64,000 nt of DNA from Pseudomonadota bacterium (GTDB lineage: Bacteria > Desulfobacterota > Desulfovibrionia > Desulfovibrionales > Desulfomicrobiaceae), in NCBI GenBank assembly GCA_018902545.1, contig JAHIQM010000004.1, positions 293,255 through 357,254 of the forward strand, in the 5' to 3' direction. A program made the translations under genes and the position numbers. The notes under the pieces are model-generated. The model was not told the DNA's origin. It ran no database searches and saw only the letters and a program-made list of their open reading frames with translations. This document shows positions 26,670-35,713 of this stretch, piece after piece. Within the stretch, counting starts at the first letter, position 1. Each line of letters begins with the position of its first letter.

Positions 26670-28319
26670 TTATTCATCACTCACAGCCTCCATGATCTCC
26701 TCATTCATTAGCGCCTGCAACCTCATCTGAAGTTCCGCGTGAGGGAGCTTTTCCAGCGCCAGGGTCTCGCGGTACTCAGCCGCCTGGGCCAACAGAGTGA
26801 AACTCGCGGTGACTCCCATTTCACGCGCTGCTTCTCGCACATCCGCAAGCCCAAGACGAAAAAATTCTTTTCTTGAATTAACCTTGTTCACGCGCAATTC
26901 ATTGAACTTTTTATGAAGCGACGTCTCCAGCGTCGGAGCATCCTCGCTATAGATCATGGCGTGAACATCGAAAGGGAATGGCACTGAAGCATCCCCGAGT
27001 TCCCGGATGCGATCCTGGGGTTCAAGGCGTCGTGTCATGCCGATTTTGAATACATCGCAACCGAATGAACCGAAATTGGAAATGACATACACATGCCCAG
27101 AGCGTGTTTGCTGCGCCATGGACAGCGCCCGCTGCGCTCTGGCCTCGGCTTCCCGAAGTTTTTCCGTGAGTTCCGCCAGTTGCAGTTCGTATTTCGCCTT
27201 CTGACTTTCAGACGCATGGGCCATTTCCATACGGGCTTTTTCCAGCGCGGCTTGGATTTTCGATTCATCCCTGGCGGCATCGCGAATGGCCCGCTCGTAC
27301 TCCTTGCGGGCACGCTCCTCTTCACGGAGTTGTTCCTTGATGGCTCTCTGCTCCTCTCGCTCCAATTCCCGCAATTCCACGACAACCGCGCCCCATCGCA
27401 ACTCTGCCAATCGGGCATCCCTGAACGCTTCCAAAATTCTGGCGCTACGAAACGCCTGCCCGTTCTTGTTCACGAGAGCGTATGCGTCGAGTATTTCCTG
27501 ACGAAGCTTGCCTATGTTGTCAGCCTTGGTTTTGGCGAGAACGGAATCAACCTTACCGTTGAAAGCATCAGTGACAAACGCGATCGCTGTCTTACGCCGT
27601 ACATCCTCGACATAGTCACAGGTGGCAGCCAGTCCCTGCTTGATCATATTCCGAGACGTCAAGCGCGCCTCTTTCAGTTTCTCACCGGCTTCAGTGAAGC
27701 CATAGTCTTCGGCGAGACCGTCCAGCACGCTGCTGGATGGGACGATATAGTCATCGCCATAGCCGTCGATGATATTCTTGAGTGCAATTACGACTTTCTG
27801 GTATTCATCGGCTCTGTCACGGACGGCCAAAGCGTCCTCGGCAATCTCAAGGGCATTACTCTTCGCATCAATTATGAGTTGGTCCGCTTGCTGCTGAGCC
27901 TGCTTCAACATGGAGTTCGACTTGGCCAGAGCTTCTTGAAGAGAATTTTGTGCTTTTGAATCAGCTGCGCCGATTGTCTGTGTAGCCTTCTGTTGCGCCT
28001 GATCCAGGATCGCCCGGGCTTGAGCGAGAGAATTTTGAGCATGGGACATGATTTCAGCAGCCTTTCCCTCCACATCAATGACTGGACGATAACGTTCCAG
28101 CTGCGAACTGGCTTTATCAAGCGCGACCTGAGTGGCGTGGAGGTTCTCTTCAAGGGTGGAAATCCTGTATTCTTTCTCACCGCAGCGCGTAGCCAGATCG
28201 TGATTTTCTGATTTGAGCCGCTTCGCTTTTTGAGCCGCTAAGAACCAGATGACTAAGGTAATGACTGTAACGGAAAAAGCGCATACAACAAGAAAAGGTG
28301 CTATCGTCGTAAAATCCAT
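26670..28319 (-). CDS. Membrane-anchored DUF4041 protein with C-terminal GIY-YIG-like (T5orf172) domain
   Basis: 549 residues from the MDFTTIAP start. A transmembrane segment at about residues 6-28 (FLVVCAFSVTVITLVIWFLA) is followed by long coiled coils (about 30-175). The DUF4041 region comes next, then an Arg/Glu-rich helix (RAIKEQLREEERARKEYE). A C-terminal T5orf172/Mug113 nuclease-like fold closes the protein (GHVYVISNFGSFGCDVFKIG, RIRELGDAS, SLHKKFNELR). The fold is related to GIY-YIG endonucleases. A membrane tether plus nuclease suggests action at the cell surface on incoming DNA, by inference. It is the only minus-strand gene of its module. Confidence 0.85.
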   Translation of the reverse strand: MDFTTIAPFLVVCAFSVTVITLVIWFLAAQKAKRLKSENHDLATRCGEKEYRISTLEENLHATQVALDKASSQLERYRPVIDVEGKAAEIMSHAQNSLAQARAILDQAQQKATQTIGAADSKAQNSLQEALAKSNSMLKQAQQQADQLIIDAKSNALEIAEDALAVRDRADEYQKVVIALKNIIDGYGDDYIVPSSSVLDGLAEDYGFTEAGEKLKEARLTSRNMIKQGLAATCDYVEDVRRKTAIAFVTDAFNGKVDSVLAKTKADNIGKLRQEILDAYALVNKNGQAFRSARILEAFRDARLAELRWGAVVVELRELEREEQRAIKEQLREEERARKEYERAIRDAARDESKIQAALEKARMEMAHASESQKAKYELQLAELTEKLREAEARAQRALSMAQQTRSGHVYVISNFGSFGCDVFKIGMTRRLEPQDRIRELGDASVPFPFDVHAMIYSEDAPTLETSLHKKFNELRVNKVNSRKEFFRLGLADVREAAREMGVTASFTLLAQAAEYRETLALEKLPHAELQMRLQALMNEEIMEAVSDE

Positions 28320-28557
28320 GTTTCCTCCAAAACTGCATCTTTTCATGAGAATATTGCACTTTCTTCACATTTATGCAATCTGAAGTCATGGTCCTACATA
28401 TTGTCATACAGTCATACATATTCCTTCAGTTAGAGTCTGATCACGCGCTGTTCTGTGAACAATATATCAGATCAAACTGCACAAAATTTGATCAGCTTTG
28501 AGATCACGCCCTAAAGGCACGCTCGCAGTTTGCCCCTTATGGATTGATTTATGTCAA

Positions 28558-28818
28558 ATGAAACCCTATTTCCTGCATATGAAATGGCAAACTGAAGGCA
28601 AGCCGCCCACTGGAAAATGGTGCATCTTGAATGTCCGCGAAACAAGGCGGCTCCAATTTTTTCTTGGCCCCGTCGTTGGCAGCTGGGATGGAACTCGCTG
28701 GATGATCCGGTCATATGACCCTGCGGCCGAGGACACATGTTTGGTGGATCGCTGGGCGGGTGGGTCGCTTGAAGTCCTTGCCTGGTGCCTGATCCAGTCA
28801 CCACCGACGGAGAAATAA
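28558..28818 (+). CDS. Small hypothetical protein
   Basis: 86 residues from 28558 (MKPYFLHMKWQTEG...); starts at 28498 or 28579 are also possible. It is Trp-rich (WCILNV, SWDGTRWMIRSYD, DRWAGGSLEVLAWCL) and compact, with no membrane segment. GC content resembles the phage rather than the AT-rich cargo. It ends one base before the next gene's start, suggesting co-transcription. Family unknown. Confidence 0.55.
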   Translation: MKPYFLHMKWQTEGKPPTGKWCILNVRETRRLQFFLGPVVGSWDGTRWMIRSYDPAAEDTCLVDRWAGGSLEVLAWCLIQSPPTEK

Positions 28819-28819
28819 T

Positions 28820-29431
28820 ATGGAACTAGAGATAATTTTTAAAATAATAACTACGATCCTAGGCATACTTGGTGTAGGAAAAATCTTTTATGAAATAACA
28901 AATAGCAGCAAAGCCCGCCTTAGAGATGAATACAGATTCTCAAAAGATTTTTTAAATGACATAGCACAAGATAAAAAGCTTCATCCATTTTCTATTGAAA
29001 AAGGATACCAAGCTATTGCGGGAACATCAGAAATTTCAAAAAAAGAAGTATCATATCTTCTTTCTCTTGAAAATCCATGTCGTTGTGTCAGCGACTATGT
29101 TTTCGCCAGAGATTATCTTGAACACATAGAAACAGATGAAAAATCTCAGATCATATTTGCAAATAATTATAAAAATAAGTTTTATAGAATATTTTTAATA
29201 TCATTTAATATTGCAAAATACTTCATTTGCGCATTTTTAGCTCTTTCTCCATTTTTATTTCCAAATTTTTTCGGATCAAGTTTATACCATTCAACTACAT
29301 ACTTTATAATTACATTGCCTTTTTTTGGATATTTTGCATTTACATCAGTTCAATCTTTCTCAAAATTGATCCGAAGTGAAAAACTGGTTAAAAACCAAAA
29401 TAAACATACGAAACTTATCATCAGCAAATGA
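28820..29431 (+). CDS. Small membrane protein in cargo module
   Basis: 203 residues, very AT-rich. One hydrophobic segment lies at the N-terminus (IIFKIITTILGILGVGKIFY). A soluble middle of about 100 residues is followed by two transmembrane helices near the C-terminus (AKYFICAFLALSPFLFPNFF and TTYFIITLPFFGYFAF), then a basic tail. No enzymatic motif is visible. Position in a cargo module suggests a superinfection-exclusion or effector role, but I do not recognise the family. Confidence 0.65.
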   Translation: MELEIIFKIITTILGILGVGKIFYEITNSSKARLRDEYRFSKDFLNDIAQDKKLHPFSIEKGYQAIAGTSEISKKEVSYLLSLENPCRCVSDYVFARDYLEHIETDEKSQIIFANNYKNKFYRIFLISFNIAKYFICAFLALSPFLFPNFFGSSLYHSTTYFIITLPFFGYFAFTSVQSFSKLIRSEKLVKNQNKHTKLIISK

Positions 29432-29501
29432 CACAATTGAACTTCAAAGCCGATCATATCCCAAGAACCGCCCAGCGCGGGCCCTTTTCTTTCCGCCCCT
29501 G

Positions 29502-29602
29502 CCCTCGCTGATAAAATACCACCCCTGGTAACCGCTCCTTTGCCCTCCCCCACTTCGTCTGTGATCTGTAGCCCGGACACGCCCCTCAATCGCAACAGAG
29601 AC
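29502..29602 (+). repeat. Leader repeat copy B
   Basis: It aligns without gaps to copy C (30784-30884); by hand about 87 of 101 positions match. Blocks include CTGGTAACCGCTCC and CGTCTGTGATCTGTAGCC. No coding gene follows it, so it looks like a displaced copy of the leader of the head-tail joining gene. Confidence 0.88.
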
Positions 29603-29619
29603 TTGACTGATAACGAATT

Positions 29620-30504
29620 TTATTTTCTTGGCGCGCGATATGTGTTAAATTTACCATACATAATAGATGAAGTTTCAATGTAATTATGAAATCCGTCACT
29701 TCCCGAAAGCGCCACAGAAAATGTATCATAAACGTCATTCAGTACTATATGCGCATCTCCAGTTCCAAATTCATCTGAAATCATATACTCTGTTTCATTT
29801 CCACTTATCAAAACGTATTTTGAACGCATATCTTTATAATAAGGATTTACTTTTTGAATAGTTTCTATAAGAACTGTGTCAACTTCTTCTCCAGATTTAA
29901 ATGCAACAATCGCTCCTTTTTCTGAAGGAATATCAAGTGTATTACCACCTACAACAATATAAAACCCATTATGCTCTATCACATCACCAAATTTTGCATG
30001 AATGACATTAGAGGAATTAAAGCATGGATCAACCATATAACTTAATACTTCTTCTTCATTAAGAGTTTGCCGGAAAAGTTCTTTTCTAGGAAAAAAATAA
30101 TACTCTTCATCTAAAACAAAGTTAGCAAATTTTCCTATTTTCTGAATCACATTGTCATTCGTGTTACGCATAAAAACAACGTGCCTGTCTTTGTCGTCAA
30201 GAACAGATTCATACTGGACATAAAATTCAAATTTTTCATCTATGTACGGAGAGAACTCTCCGCTGATAATCGCCCTTGCCTCACATGTGTATGTTTTTAT
30301 ATCTTTATTATACCCAGTTGGTCTTATATATTCAAATGAAATAGACTTTTTTACGTCAGAAATGTCATATCTAAGAAGCGATTCATCATTTTGTCGTACT
30401 ATTTCTAATAGCTGTTTTATCGTTTTATCGTCTGAGCACTTAGGAACATCTTGAAAACATCCTGCAGTAAACAAAACACATAAGATTATTAAAAAAATTT
30501 TCAT
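29620..30504 (-). CDS. Predicted lipoprotein, cargo gene
   Basis: 294 residues with a lipoprotein signal peptide (MKIFLIILCVLFTAGCFQD; lipobox TAGC, Cys16), so it is membrane-tethered in the envelope. The mature part is mostly beta-strand with acidic patches and has no motif I recognise. It is very AT-rich, stands alone and antisense to the phage, and is bounded by leader repeats B and C. It is probably expressed from the lysogen and could alter the envelope or exclude other phages. Confidence 0.72.
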   Translation of the reverse strand: MKIFLIILCVLFTAGCFQDVPKCSDDKTIKQLLEIVRQNDESLLRYDISDVKKSISFEYIRPTGYNKDIKTYTCEARAIISGEFSPYIDEKFEFYVQYESVLDDKDRHVVFMRNTNDNVIQKIGKFANFVLDEEYYFFPRKELFRQTLNEEEVLSYMVDPCFNSSNVIHAKFGDVIEHNGFYIVVGGNTLDIPSEKGAIVAFKSGEEVDTVLIETIQKVNPYYKDMRSKYVLISGNETEYMISDEFGTGDAHIVLNDVYDTFSVALSGSDGFHNYIETSSIMYGKFNTYRAPRK

Positions 30505-30783
30505 GAAAATATCTTATTGTAAAAGTTAATTAAAAAAACAAAATAAACAATAAATCAGATCAAAAAATATTTACGCTCTCTTATATACATTTCGATTCAT
30601 ATAAATAAACATACAAAGCTAAATCCATATAAATGAAGATGTGGCAATCTTTATTTAAAATATTCAATTACTTTCGATATATTTTTATTATTTTTGCAAA
30701 CCGCTATCAAAATATAGTTTTTTCAGTCAACGAGAAATGTTGTCATACATGATTTTACAGGTCGCTAAAATAACGTTCTCACA
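30505..30783. other. AT-rich non-coding region upstream of the lipoprotein gene
   Basis: No gene seen. It is about 75% AT and probably carries the minus-strand promoter for the lipoprotein. The right side ends at leader repeat C. Confidence 0.5.
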
Positions 30784-30884
30784 CCCTCGCCAGTAAAATA
30801 CCAATCCTGGTAACCGCTCCATTGCCCTCCCCCGCCCCGTCTGTGATCTGTAGCCCGGAAACTCCCCTTAATCGTAACAGGGAC
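30784..30884 (+). repeat. Leader repeat copy C (native leader of the head-tail joining gene)
   Basis: It ends 5 bases before the ATG of the gpW-like gene and includes its ribosome site (CAGGGA). Copies A and B lie at the upstream cargo boundaries. Confidence 0.85.
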
Positions 30885-30889
30885 CGGGC

Positions 30890-31111
30890 ATGGCCACTCT
30901 TGAATCTCTCCGGGACACACTCGCCAAATACGAGGCCGAGCGCGACCGCATCCTGACCACGGGTGCGAGTTTCGGCGTGGACGGCGCGACGCGCGAGGCC
31001 GCCCGGCTGGAGACGATCAACAGCGAGATCGCCTCCATTGAGGCCCGCATCGCCGTCCTGTCCGGATCGACCGTCATGCACAGGTCCGCCCTGTTTGGGG
31101 GGCGCGGATGA
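30890..31111 (+). CDS. gpW-like head-tail joining protein
   Basis: 73 residues, helical (LESLRDTLAKYEAERDRIL, AARLETINSEIASIEARIAVL). It directly precedes and overlaps the portal gene by 4 bases, the position of lambda gpW-like joining proteins. Assignment is by size, composition and synteny. Confidence 0.7.
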   Translation: MATLESLRDTLAKYEAERDRILTTGASFGVDGATREAARLETINSEIASIEARIAVLSGSTVMHRSALFGGRG

Positions 31112-32550
31112 GTGATGCCTACACCCGCATCATGGCCCGCGTCATCGGGGCCGTGGCTCCCAGGGCCGCCCTGCGCTGGGCAGCCGGCCGCGCGGCCCTG
31201 TCCTCGTACATCGGCGCGGGCGGCAGCGACCACAACGCCAACTGGCGGCCCACCCGCAAGTCCGCCGACGCCATCCTGCGCACGGACGCGGCCGGACTGG
31301 TCGCGCGCGCACGCTCGCTCGACCGCAACAACGTCAACGTCTCCGGCGCGCTGCGCAAGATCGTCTCCAACGTCGTCCACACCGGCATCCGCCCCCAGTT
31401 CACCCACTCGCGCACCCGTGCCCCGCTGAACGACCTCGAAGGATCGTTCAATGCGTGGGCCAAACACAACAAGTTCTACGTCTGGCAGCAGGGCCTGGCC
31501 CTGCGCCACTGGTGGGTGGACGGCGAGATCCTCGGCAACCTCTGGATCGATCCGCGCCGTCTGCTCGTCGGAATCAACCCCCTGCGCGTGGAAATGCTGG
31601 AGCAGGACCTCATCGACTCAAACAAGAACGGCGTGCTGGCCAACGGCCACACCATGCGCCGGGGCATGGAACTGGACCGGCACGGCGACCCCGTCGCCTG
31701 CTGGATCCTGTCCGCCCATCCCGGCGACTATCTCTATGGCACCGGCCTCGAATCCGCGCGGGTGGAATTGTCCCGCCTCGTGCACCTGTGGCTGCCCCTG
31801 CGCGCTTCACAGACGAGGGGCGTCTCGCTCATGGCACCCATCGTCGAGGAGATTCGCGACCTCGGCGAGTACAAGGCCTCGGAACGCATCGCCGCCCGCC
31901 TGGCCGCGGCTTTCGGCCTCTTCATCAAGACCCAGCACCCCGAACTGGGCGCGGCGATGATGCCCGGCGGCACGCAGAGCCAGGCGCCAACGGTCGGCGA
32001 CTACCTCGAGACGGGCCGCATCCAGACCCTGCCCGCCGGGACCGAGATCCAGGTGGCCGAGGCCTCCAGGCCTTCCAGCCCCTACGCGGACTACGTCAGG
32101 AGCGCCAACAAGGACGCCAGCGTCGGCTTCGGGCTGCGCTACGGCAACTATTCCCACGACTACACCGAATCGTCCTTCTCTTCCGAGCGCTCCGCCGCCC
32201 TGGACGAGCGCCGCGGCTGGATCGGCCAGCAGGAATTTTTGACCGACGGCTGGTGCGAACCCATCGCCAGGCGCTGGCTTGAGATCGAGGCCGCCACCGG
32301 GCGCACGGACCTGAGACCCGAAGATGTCGGCATCAATTGGCAGGCCCCCGGCTGGCCCTGGGTGGATCCGGTCAAGGACGCCACGGCCAACGAGAAGAAG
32401 CTGGCCATGCGCGTGACCACTCGACGCACCATCTGCGCCGAGATGGGCACCGATTTCGACGAGACCCTGGAGCAGCTCGCGCGCGAAGAGGCCGAGATCG
32501 CGTCCAGGGTGCCCCAAACCCAGGGAGAGCAGAATGCCCCGAAAAAATAG
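31108..32550 (+). CDS. Phage portal protein (lambda GpB family)
   Basis: 480 residues forming the dodecameric DNA channel at the capsid vertex. Recognisable lambda-family stretches are NANWRPTRKSADAIL, RARSLDRNNVNVSGALRKIV, WWVDGEILGNLW and the C-terminal GLRYGNYSHDYTESSFSSER. It overlaps the capsid gene by 17 bases. Confidence 0.94.
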   Translation: MSDAYTRIMARVIGAVAPRAALRWAAGRAALSSYIGAGGSDHNANWRPTRKSADAILRTDAAGLVARARSLDRNNVNVSGALRKIVSNVVHTGIRPQFTHSRTRAPLNDLEGSFNAWAKHNKFYVWQQGLALRHWWVDGEILGNLWIDPRRLLVGINPLRVEMLEQDLIDSNKNGVLANGHTMRRGMELDRHGDPVACWILSAHPGDYLYGTGLESARVELSRLVHLWLPLRASQTRGVSLMAPIVEEIRDLGEYKASERIAARLAAAFGLFIKTQHPELGAAMMPGGTQSQAPTVGDYLETGRIQTLPAGTEIQVAEASRPSSPYADYVRSANKDASVGFGLRYGNYSHDYTESSFSSERSAALDERRGWIGQQEFLTDGWCEPIARRWLEIEAATGRTDLRPEDVGINWQAPGWPWVDPVKDATANEKKLAMRVTTRRTICAEMGTDFDETLEQLAREEAEIASRVPQTQGEQNAPKK

Positions 32551-34663
32551 AGCTCAAGGCCCGGCCGAGTCCAAGCAGGATTTTCTCAAGCGCTGCGCCG
32601 CCGAGGCCGCAGGCGCCGGAGCCGATGAGGCCGGGGCCATGTCCGGCTGCGTGGCCAGGTGGAACAGGGAGCGGCTCTCCGCCCTGATCGACGAGGACCG
32701 CTTCACCCTCTCGGCTTCCGTTGAATTGGCCAGCCAGGACGAGGACGAGTCCGGACCCCGCCGCTTCGGCATCCTGGCCTACACCGGCAAGCTCATCGAC
32801 TGGGGCTACTGGGGACGCTTCATCATCGACCTTGCGGGCATGCGCCTGGCCAAGGCCAAGGTGCCCGCTCTCCTGAACCACGATCGCCGACAGATCGTCG
32901 GCACCATCGACCGGGCCTCCGCCGACGCCAACGGCTTCCATGTGACCGGGGCGTTCAGCTCCGTGACCGATGCCGCCAAAGAGGTGCTTGGCCTCGCCGA
33001 CGAAAATTTTCCCTGGCAGGCGTCCATCGGCGTGCAGGCCCTGAAGATCGTGCAGCTGGCCCGGGATGCGACCATGGAGGTCAACGGCCAGCTCGTGACC
33101 GGGCCGTGCGATGTCTGGACCGAGTCCAGCGTGTTTGAAACCAGCTTCTGCCCGTTCGGGGCAGATGACGATACCGCCGCGATCTCCATGACGGCGGACA
33201 ACAATGCCCCGAAAGGGCCGGAGGTACGCATGAACGAAAAATTGAGAAAGCTCCTGGAGAGGCTGGGCCTGGACCCGTCAGCCGGCGAGCAGGAGGCCCT
33301 GGCCTTCATGGCCGGGATCGACCCCGACAGAATCACGAGCGCGCCCGGCACGCCCGCCCTGGCGGTGCCCGATGCCGCCGCCTTGTCCGGCGTGGACGTG
33401 GTCACGCTCATGGAGCGCGGCACGAAGCTCGGCGTGGCCGAGGACAAGGTCAAAGAGCTGGCCCTGTCCTGCGGCAGTCTGGCCGACGCCACCTGCAGGC
33501 TCGTGGATCTTGCGGCCGCGGCCAATCCGCCCGTCGGCGGCGGCCGCATGGAGTCCGGCAGGACCGAACTGGAAAAATTCACCCTCGCCGCCGAGGACGC
33601 CCTGTGCCTGCGCAGCAGCCTCGGCCTCGAAAAGCCCGCCCCGGGCGCGGCCGAACTGCGCGGCCGGACCCTGCGCGAGCTGGCCCGCGAATACCTCGAG
33701 CGCGCCGGCGTCTCCACGCGCATGATGAACAACCAGCAGCTGGCCGGCGCGGCCCTGGGCGTCGTCCGCCTCACCGGCATGCACACCTTCAGCGACTTCG
33801 GCGCCATCATGTCCAATGTCGCGCAGAAGGTCATGCAGAAGGCTTACGCCGAGGCCCCGAGTACATGGCAGGCCTGGTGCTCCGTGTCCGAGGCCACGGA
33901 TTTCAAGGTGTCCGAACGCCCCCAGATGTCCGAGGCGCCGAGCCTGGAGCTGATCAACGAGCATGGCGAGTACACCGCCGGTTCCTTCACCGACTTCAAG
34001 GAGAGCAACCAGCTCCGGACCTACGGGCGCAAGTTCACGGTCACCCGCAAGACCATCATCAACGACGACCTCAGCACCCTGCTGCGCATCCCCAGGGCCT
34101 TCGGGTCCGCCGGAGCGCGGCGGATCAACGACCTCGTCTACTTCATCCTGACCGGCAATCAGGTCATGGCGTACGATGCCCGGGCCCTGTTCCATTCAAG
34201 CCACACCAACCTCGCCGCGCTGGCTCTGGGTTCCGACGGCCTGTCCAAGGGGCGCGAAGGCATGCGCACCCAGACCGGCCCCGGCGGCGCGGTCCTGAAC
34301 ATCGTGCCCCGCTACCTGCTCGTGCCCGCCGCCCTGGAGACCGCCGCCGACGTGCTGATGCGGTCCGTGGCCAGCACGGACGCCGACAAGAACGCCGGAG
34401 TGCACAACCCCTGGCAGAATTCCCTGGTTCCGGTCGTCGAGTCGCGTCTCGACGCCAACTCCAAGACGGCCTGGTACCTGATCGCGGACTCCGCCCAGAT
34501 CGACACCGTGGAGGTCATGTTCCTGGACGGCGTCCAGGAGCCGGTCATCGAGGAGGTCGAGATCCCCGATGTCGACGGGCGCGCCTACTACGTGCGCCTC
34601 GATGTCGGCGCCCGCGCCCTCGACCACCGCGGCATGCGCAAGAGCGCCGGAACAGGGGTCTGA
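32534..34663 (+). CDS. Fused prohead protease and major capsid protein (Mu gpT-like)
   Basis: 709 residues. Residues about 50-215 form a caudoviral prohead serine protease-like domain (PALLNHDRRQIVGTI with the His; FPWQASIGVQALKI with the Ser). A linker or delta-like scaffold (about 220-380) and a Mu gpT-like capsid domain follow (TFSDFGAIMSNVAQKVMQKAY, TYGRKFTVTRKTIINDDLS, DARALFHSSHTNLA, VPRYLLVPAALE). The fusion places protease, scaffold and shell in one chain, so self-cleavage during maturation is expected. Confidence 0.9.
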   Translation: MPRKNRAQGPAESKQDFLKRCAAEAAGAGADEAGAMSGCVARWNRERLSALIDEDRFTLSASVELASQDEDESGPRRFGILAYTGKLIDWGYWGRFIIDLAGMRLAKAKVPALLNHDRRQIVGTIDRASADANGFHVTGAFSSVTDAAKEVLGLADENFPWQASIGVQALKIVQLARDATMEVNGQLVTGPCDVWTESSVFETSFCPFGADDDTAAISMTADNNAPKGPEVRMNEKLRKLLERLGLDPSAGEQEALAFMAGIDPDRITSAPGTPALAVPDAAALSGVDVVTLMERGTKLGVAEDKVKELALSCGSLADATCRLVDLAAAANPPVGGGRMESGRTELEKFTLAAEDALCLRSSLGLEKPAPGAAELRGRTLRELAREYLERAGVSTRMMNNQQLAGAALGVVRLTGMHTFSDFGAIMSNVAQKVMQKAYAEAPSTWQAWCSVSEATDFKVSERPQMSEAPSLELINEHGEYTAGSFTDFKESNQLRTYGRKFTVTRKTIINDDLSTLLRIPRAFGSAGARRINDLVYFILTGNQVMAYDARALFHSSHTNLAALALGSDGLSKGREGMRTQTGPGGAVLNIVPRYLLVPAALETAADVLMRSVASTDADKNAGVHNPWQNSLVPVVESRLDANSKTAWYLIADSAQIDTVEVMFLDGVQEPVIEEVEIPDVDGRAYYVRLDVGARALDHRGMRKSAGTGV

Positions 34664-34706
34664 CCCCGCCCCCAGGAACAGAATCGCATTGAATGAGGAT
34701 ACCGAC

Positions 34707-35033
34707 ATGTCTCGTAATTTCGTCCAGGAAGGAACCATCATAGACTACACCCCGCCCGCGACGATTCTGGGCGGAGCCGTGGCCGTCATCGGAAGCCTCG
34801 TCGGGGTCGCCACGACGAATATCGGAGCCGGCACGGCCGGTGCCGTCGCCGTCGAAGGGGTGTTCACGCTCCCGGCCGACAACACCCTGACCATCGCCCA
34901 GGGCGCGCAGCTCTACTGGGACCCCGTCGCACGCAAAATGACCACGGTCTCCGTGAACAACATCCCGGCCGGCAAGGCCTGGGCCACGAAGCTCCTGGCC
35001 GGAACCACCGTGAACGTGAAGCTCAACGCCTAG
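34707..35033 (+). CDS. Capsid decoration protein (DUF2190)
   Basis: 108 residues (MSRNFVQEGTIIDYTPP...), a small beta-rich protein. GGAVAVIGSLVGVA and GVFTLPADNTLTIAQGAQLYWD are typical of DUF2190 proteins, which decorate capsids. The start at 34707 follows a GAGGA ribosome site; upstream in-frame sequence belongs to the capsid gene in another frame. Confidence 0.87.
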   Translation: MSRNFVQEGTIIDYTPPATILGGAVAVIGSLVGVATTNIGAGTAGAVAVEGVFTLPADNTLTIAQGAQLYWDPVARKMTTVSVNNIPAGKAWATKLLAGTTVNVKLNA

Positions 35034-35123
35034 CGCCGCAGGAGGCCCGGCCGGCCCCCTCCTGGCCGGCCGGGCCCATCACCGGAAAACATGCGGCCGG
35101 ATAACCGGCGCAAGAGGCCACGC

Positions 35124-35417
35124 ATGACACTGACGCAACTCGAGATCCTCCTGGCGACAATCTTCCTCAGCTGCATCTCGAGCCTCATCACCTGGGCGGT
35201 CACGTCCAGCCGCTGCCAGAGCAGGGCGGCCTGCGACGAGCGCCACAAGATGCTCGCCCAGGACGCAGCCAAGCACGAAAAGGACATGCAGGAGCTGCGC
35301 GACAAGCAGTCCCGCGACAACGGCATGATCCTGCGCATGCTGCGCGCCGTGATCATGCACCTGCCCATCGACAACGACACCCGCGAAGAGATCATCAACG
35401 ACAGGAGAAGCTCATGA
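35124..35417 (+). CDS. Small membrane-anchored coiled-coil protein, lysis module
   Basis: 97 residues from MTLTQLEI; an in-frame start at 35091 is possible. One N-terminal transmembrane segment (LLATIFLSCISSLITWAV) is followed by a charged helix. It overlaps the next gene (putative holin) by 4 bases. It may be an antiholin or holin partner; this is inferred from topology and position. Confidence 0.6.
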   Translation: MTLTQLEILLATIFLSCISSLITWAVTSSRCQSRAACDERHKMLAQDAAKHEKDMQELRDKQSRDNGMILRMLRAVIMHLPIDNDTREEIINDRRSS

Positions 35418-35713
35418 AGATCCGCATCCGCATGTTCTGGTGCATACTGCTCGCCGCCCTGCTGCTGACCATGGTCTGGGCTGTCGCGCCCGAGCAGGGG
35501 CCGGTCATCCTCTACAAGCAGGCCATCGTCCTTTTGGCCGCGTTCTGCGGCTACTGGATCGACCGCTGGGCCTTCCCCTACGCCCGGCCCGACCGTTTCC
35601 TGACCGGGGCCGGCGACGCCAGGAGCGGCCACAGGCGCGTCTTCGCTGCGGCGGGACTGCGCCGGGCGATCATCATGGGCTCGACCATGCTGGCCGTGGG
35701 GCTCGGGCTGTGA
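35414..35713 (+). CDS. Putative holin
   Basis: 99 residues with two hydrophobic segments near the N-terminus (FWCILLAALLLTMVWAV and AIVLLAAFCGYWI) and a third at the C-terminus (AIIMGSTMLAVGLGL). It is immediately upstream of the lytic transglycosylase. The DRWAFPYARPDRF stretch recurs in phage putative-holin families. It would open the inner membrane at lysis. Confidence 0.75.
   Translation: MKIRIRMFWCILLAALLLTMVWAVAPEQGPVILYKQAIVLLAAFCGYWIDRWAFPYARPDRFLTGAGDARSGHRRVFAAAGLRRAIIMGSTMLAVGLGL

Noticed and set aside
27093..27959. Plus-strand ORF of 288 codons
   Set aside because: Shadow of the DUF4041 gene on the other strand.
32534..34663. Separate protease and capsid genes
   Set aside because: The frame is continuous with no stop; an internal start (33230, MNEKLRKLLERL) is possible but is not needed to explain the gene.
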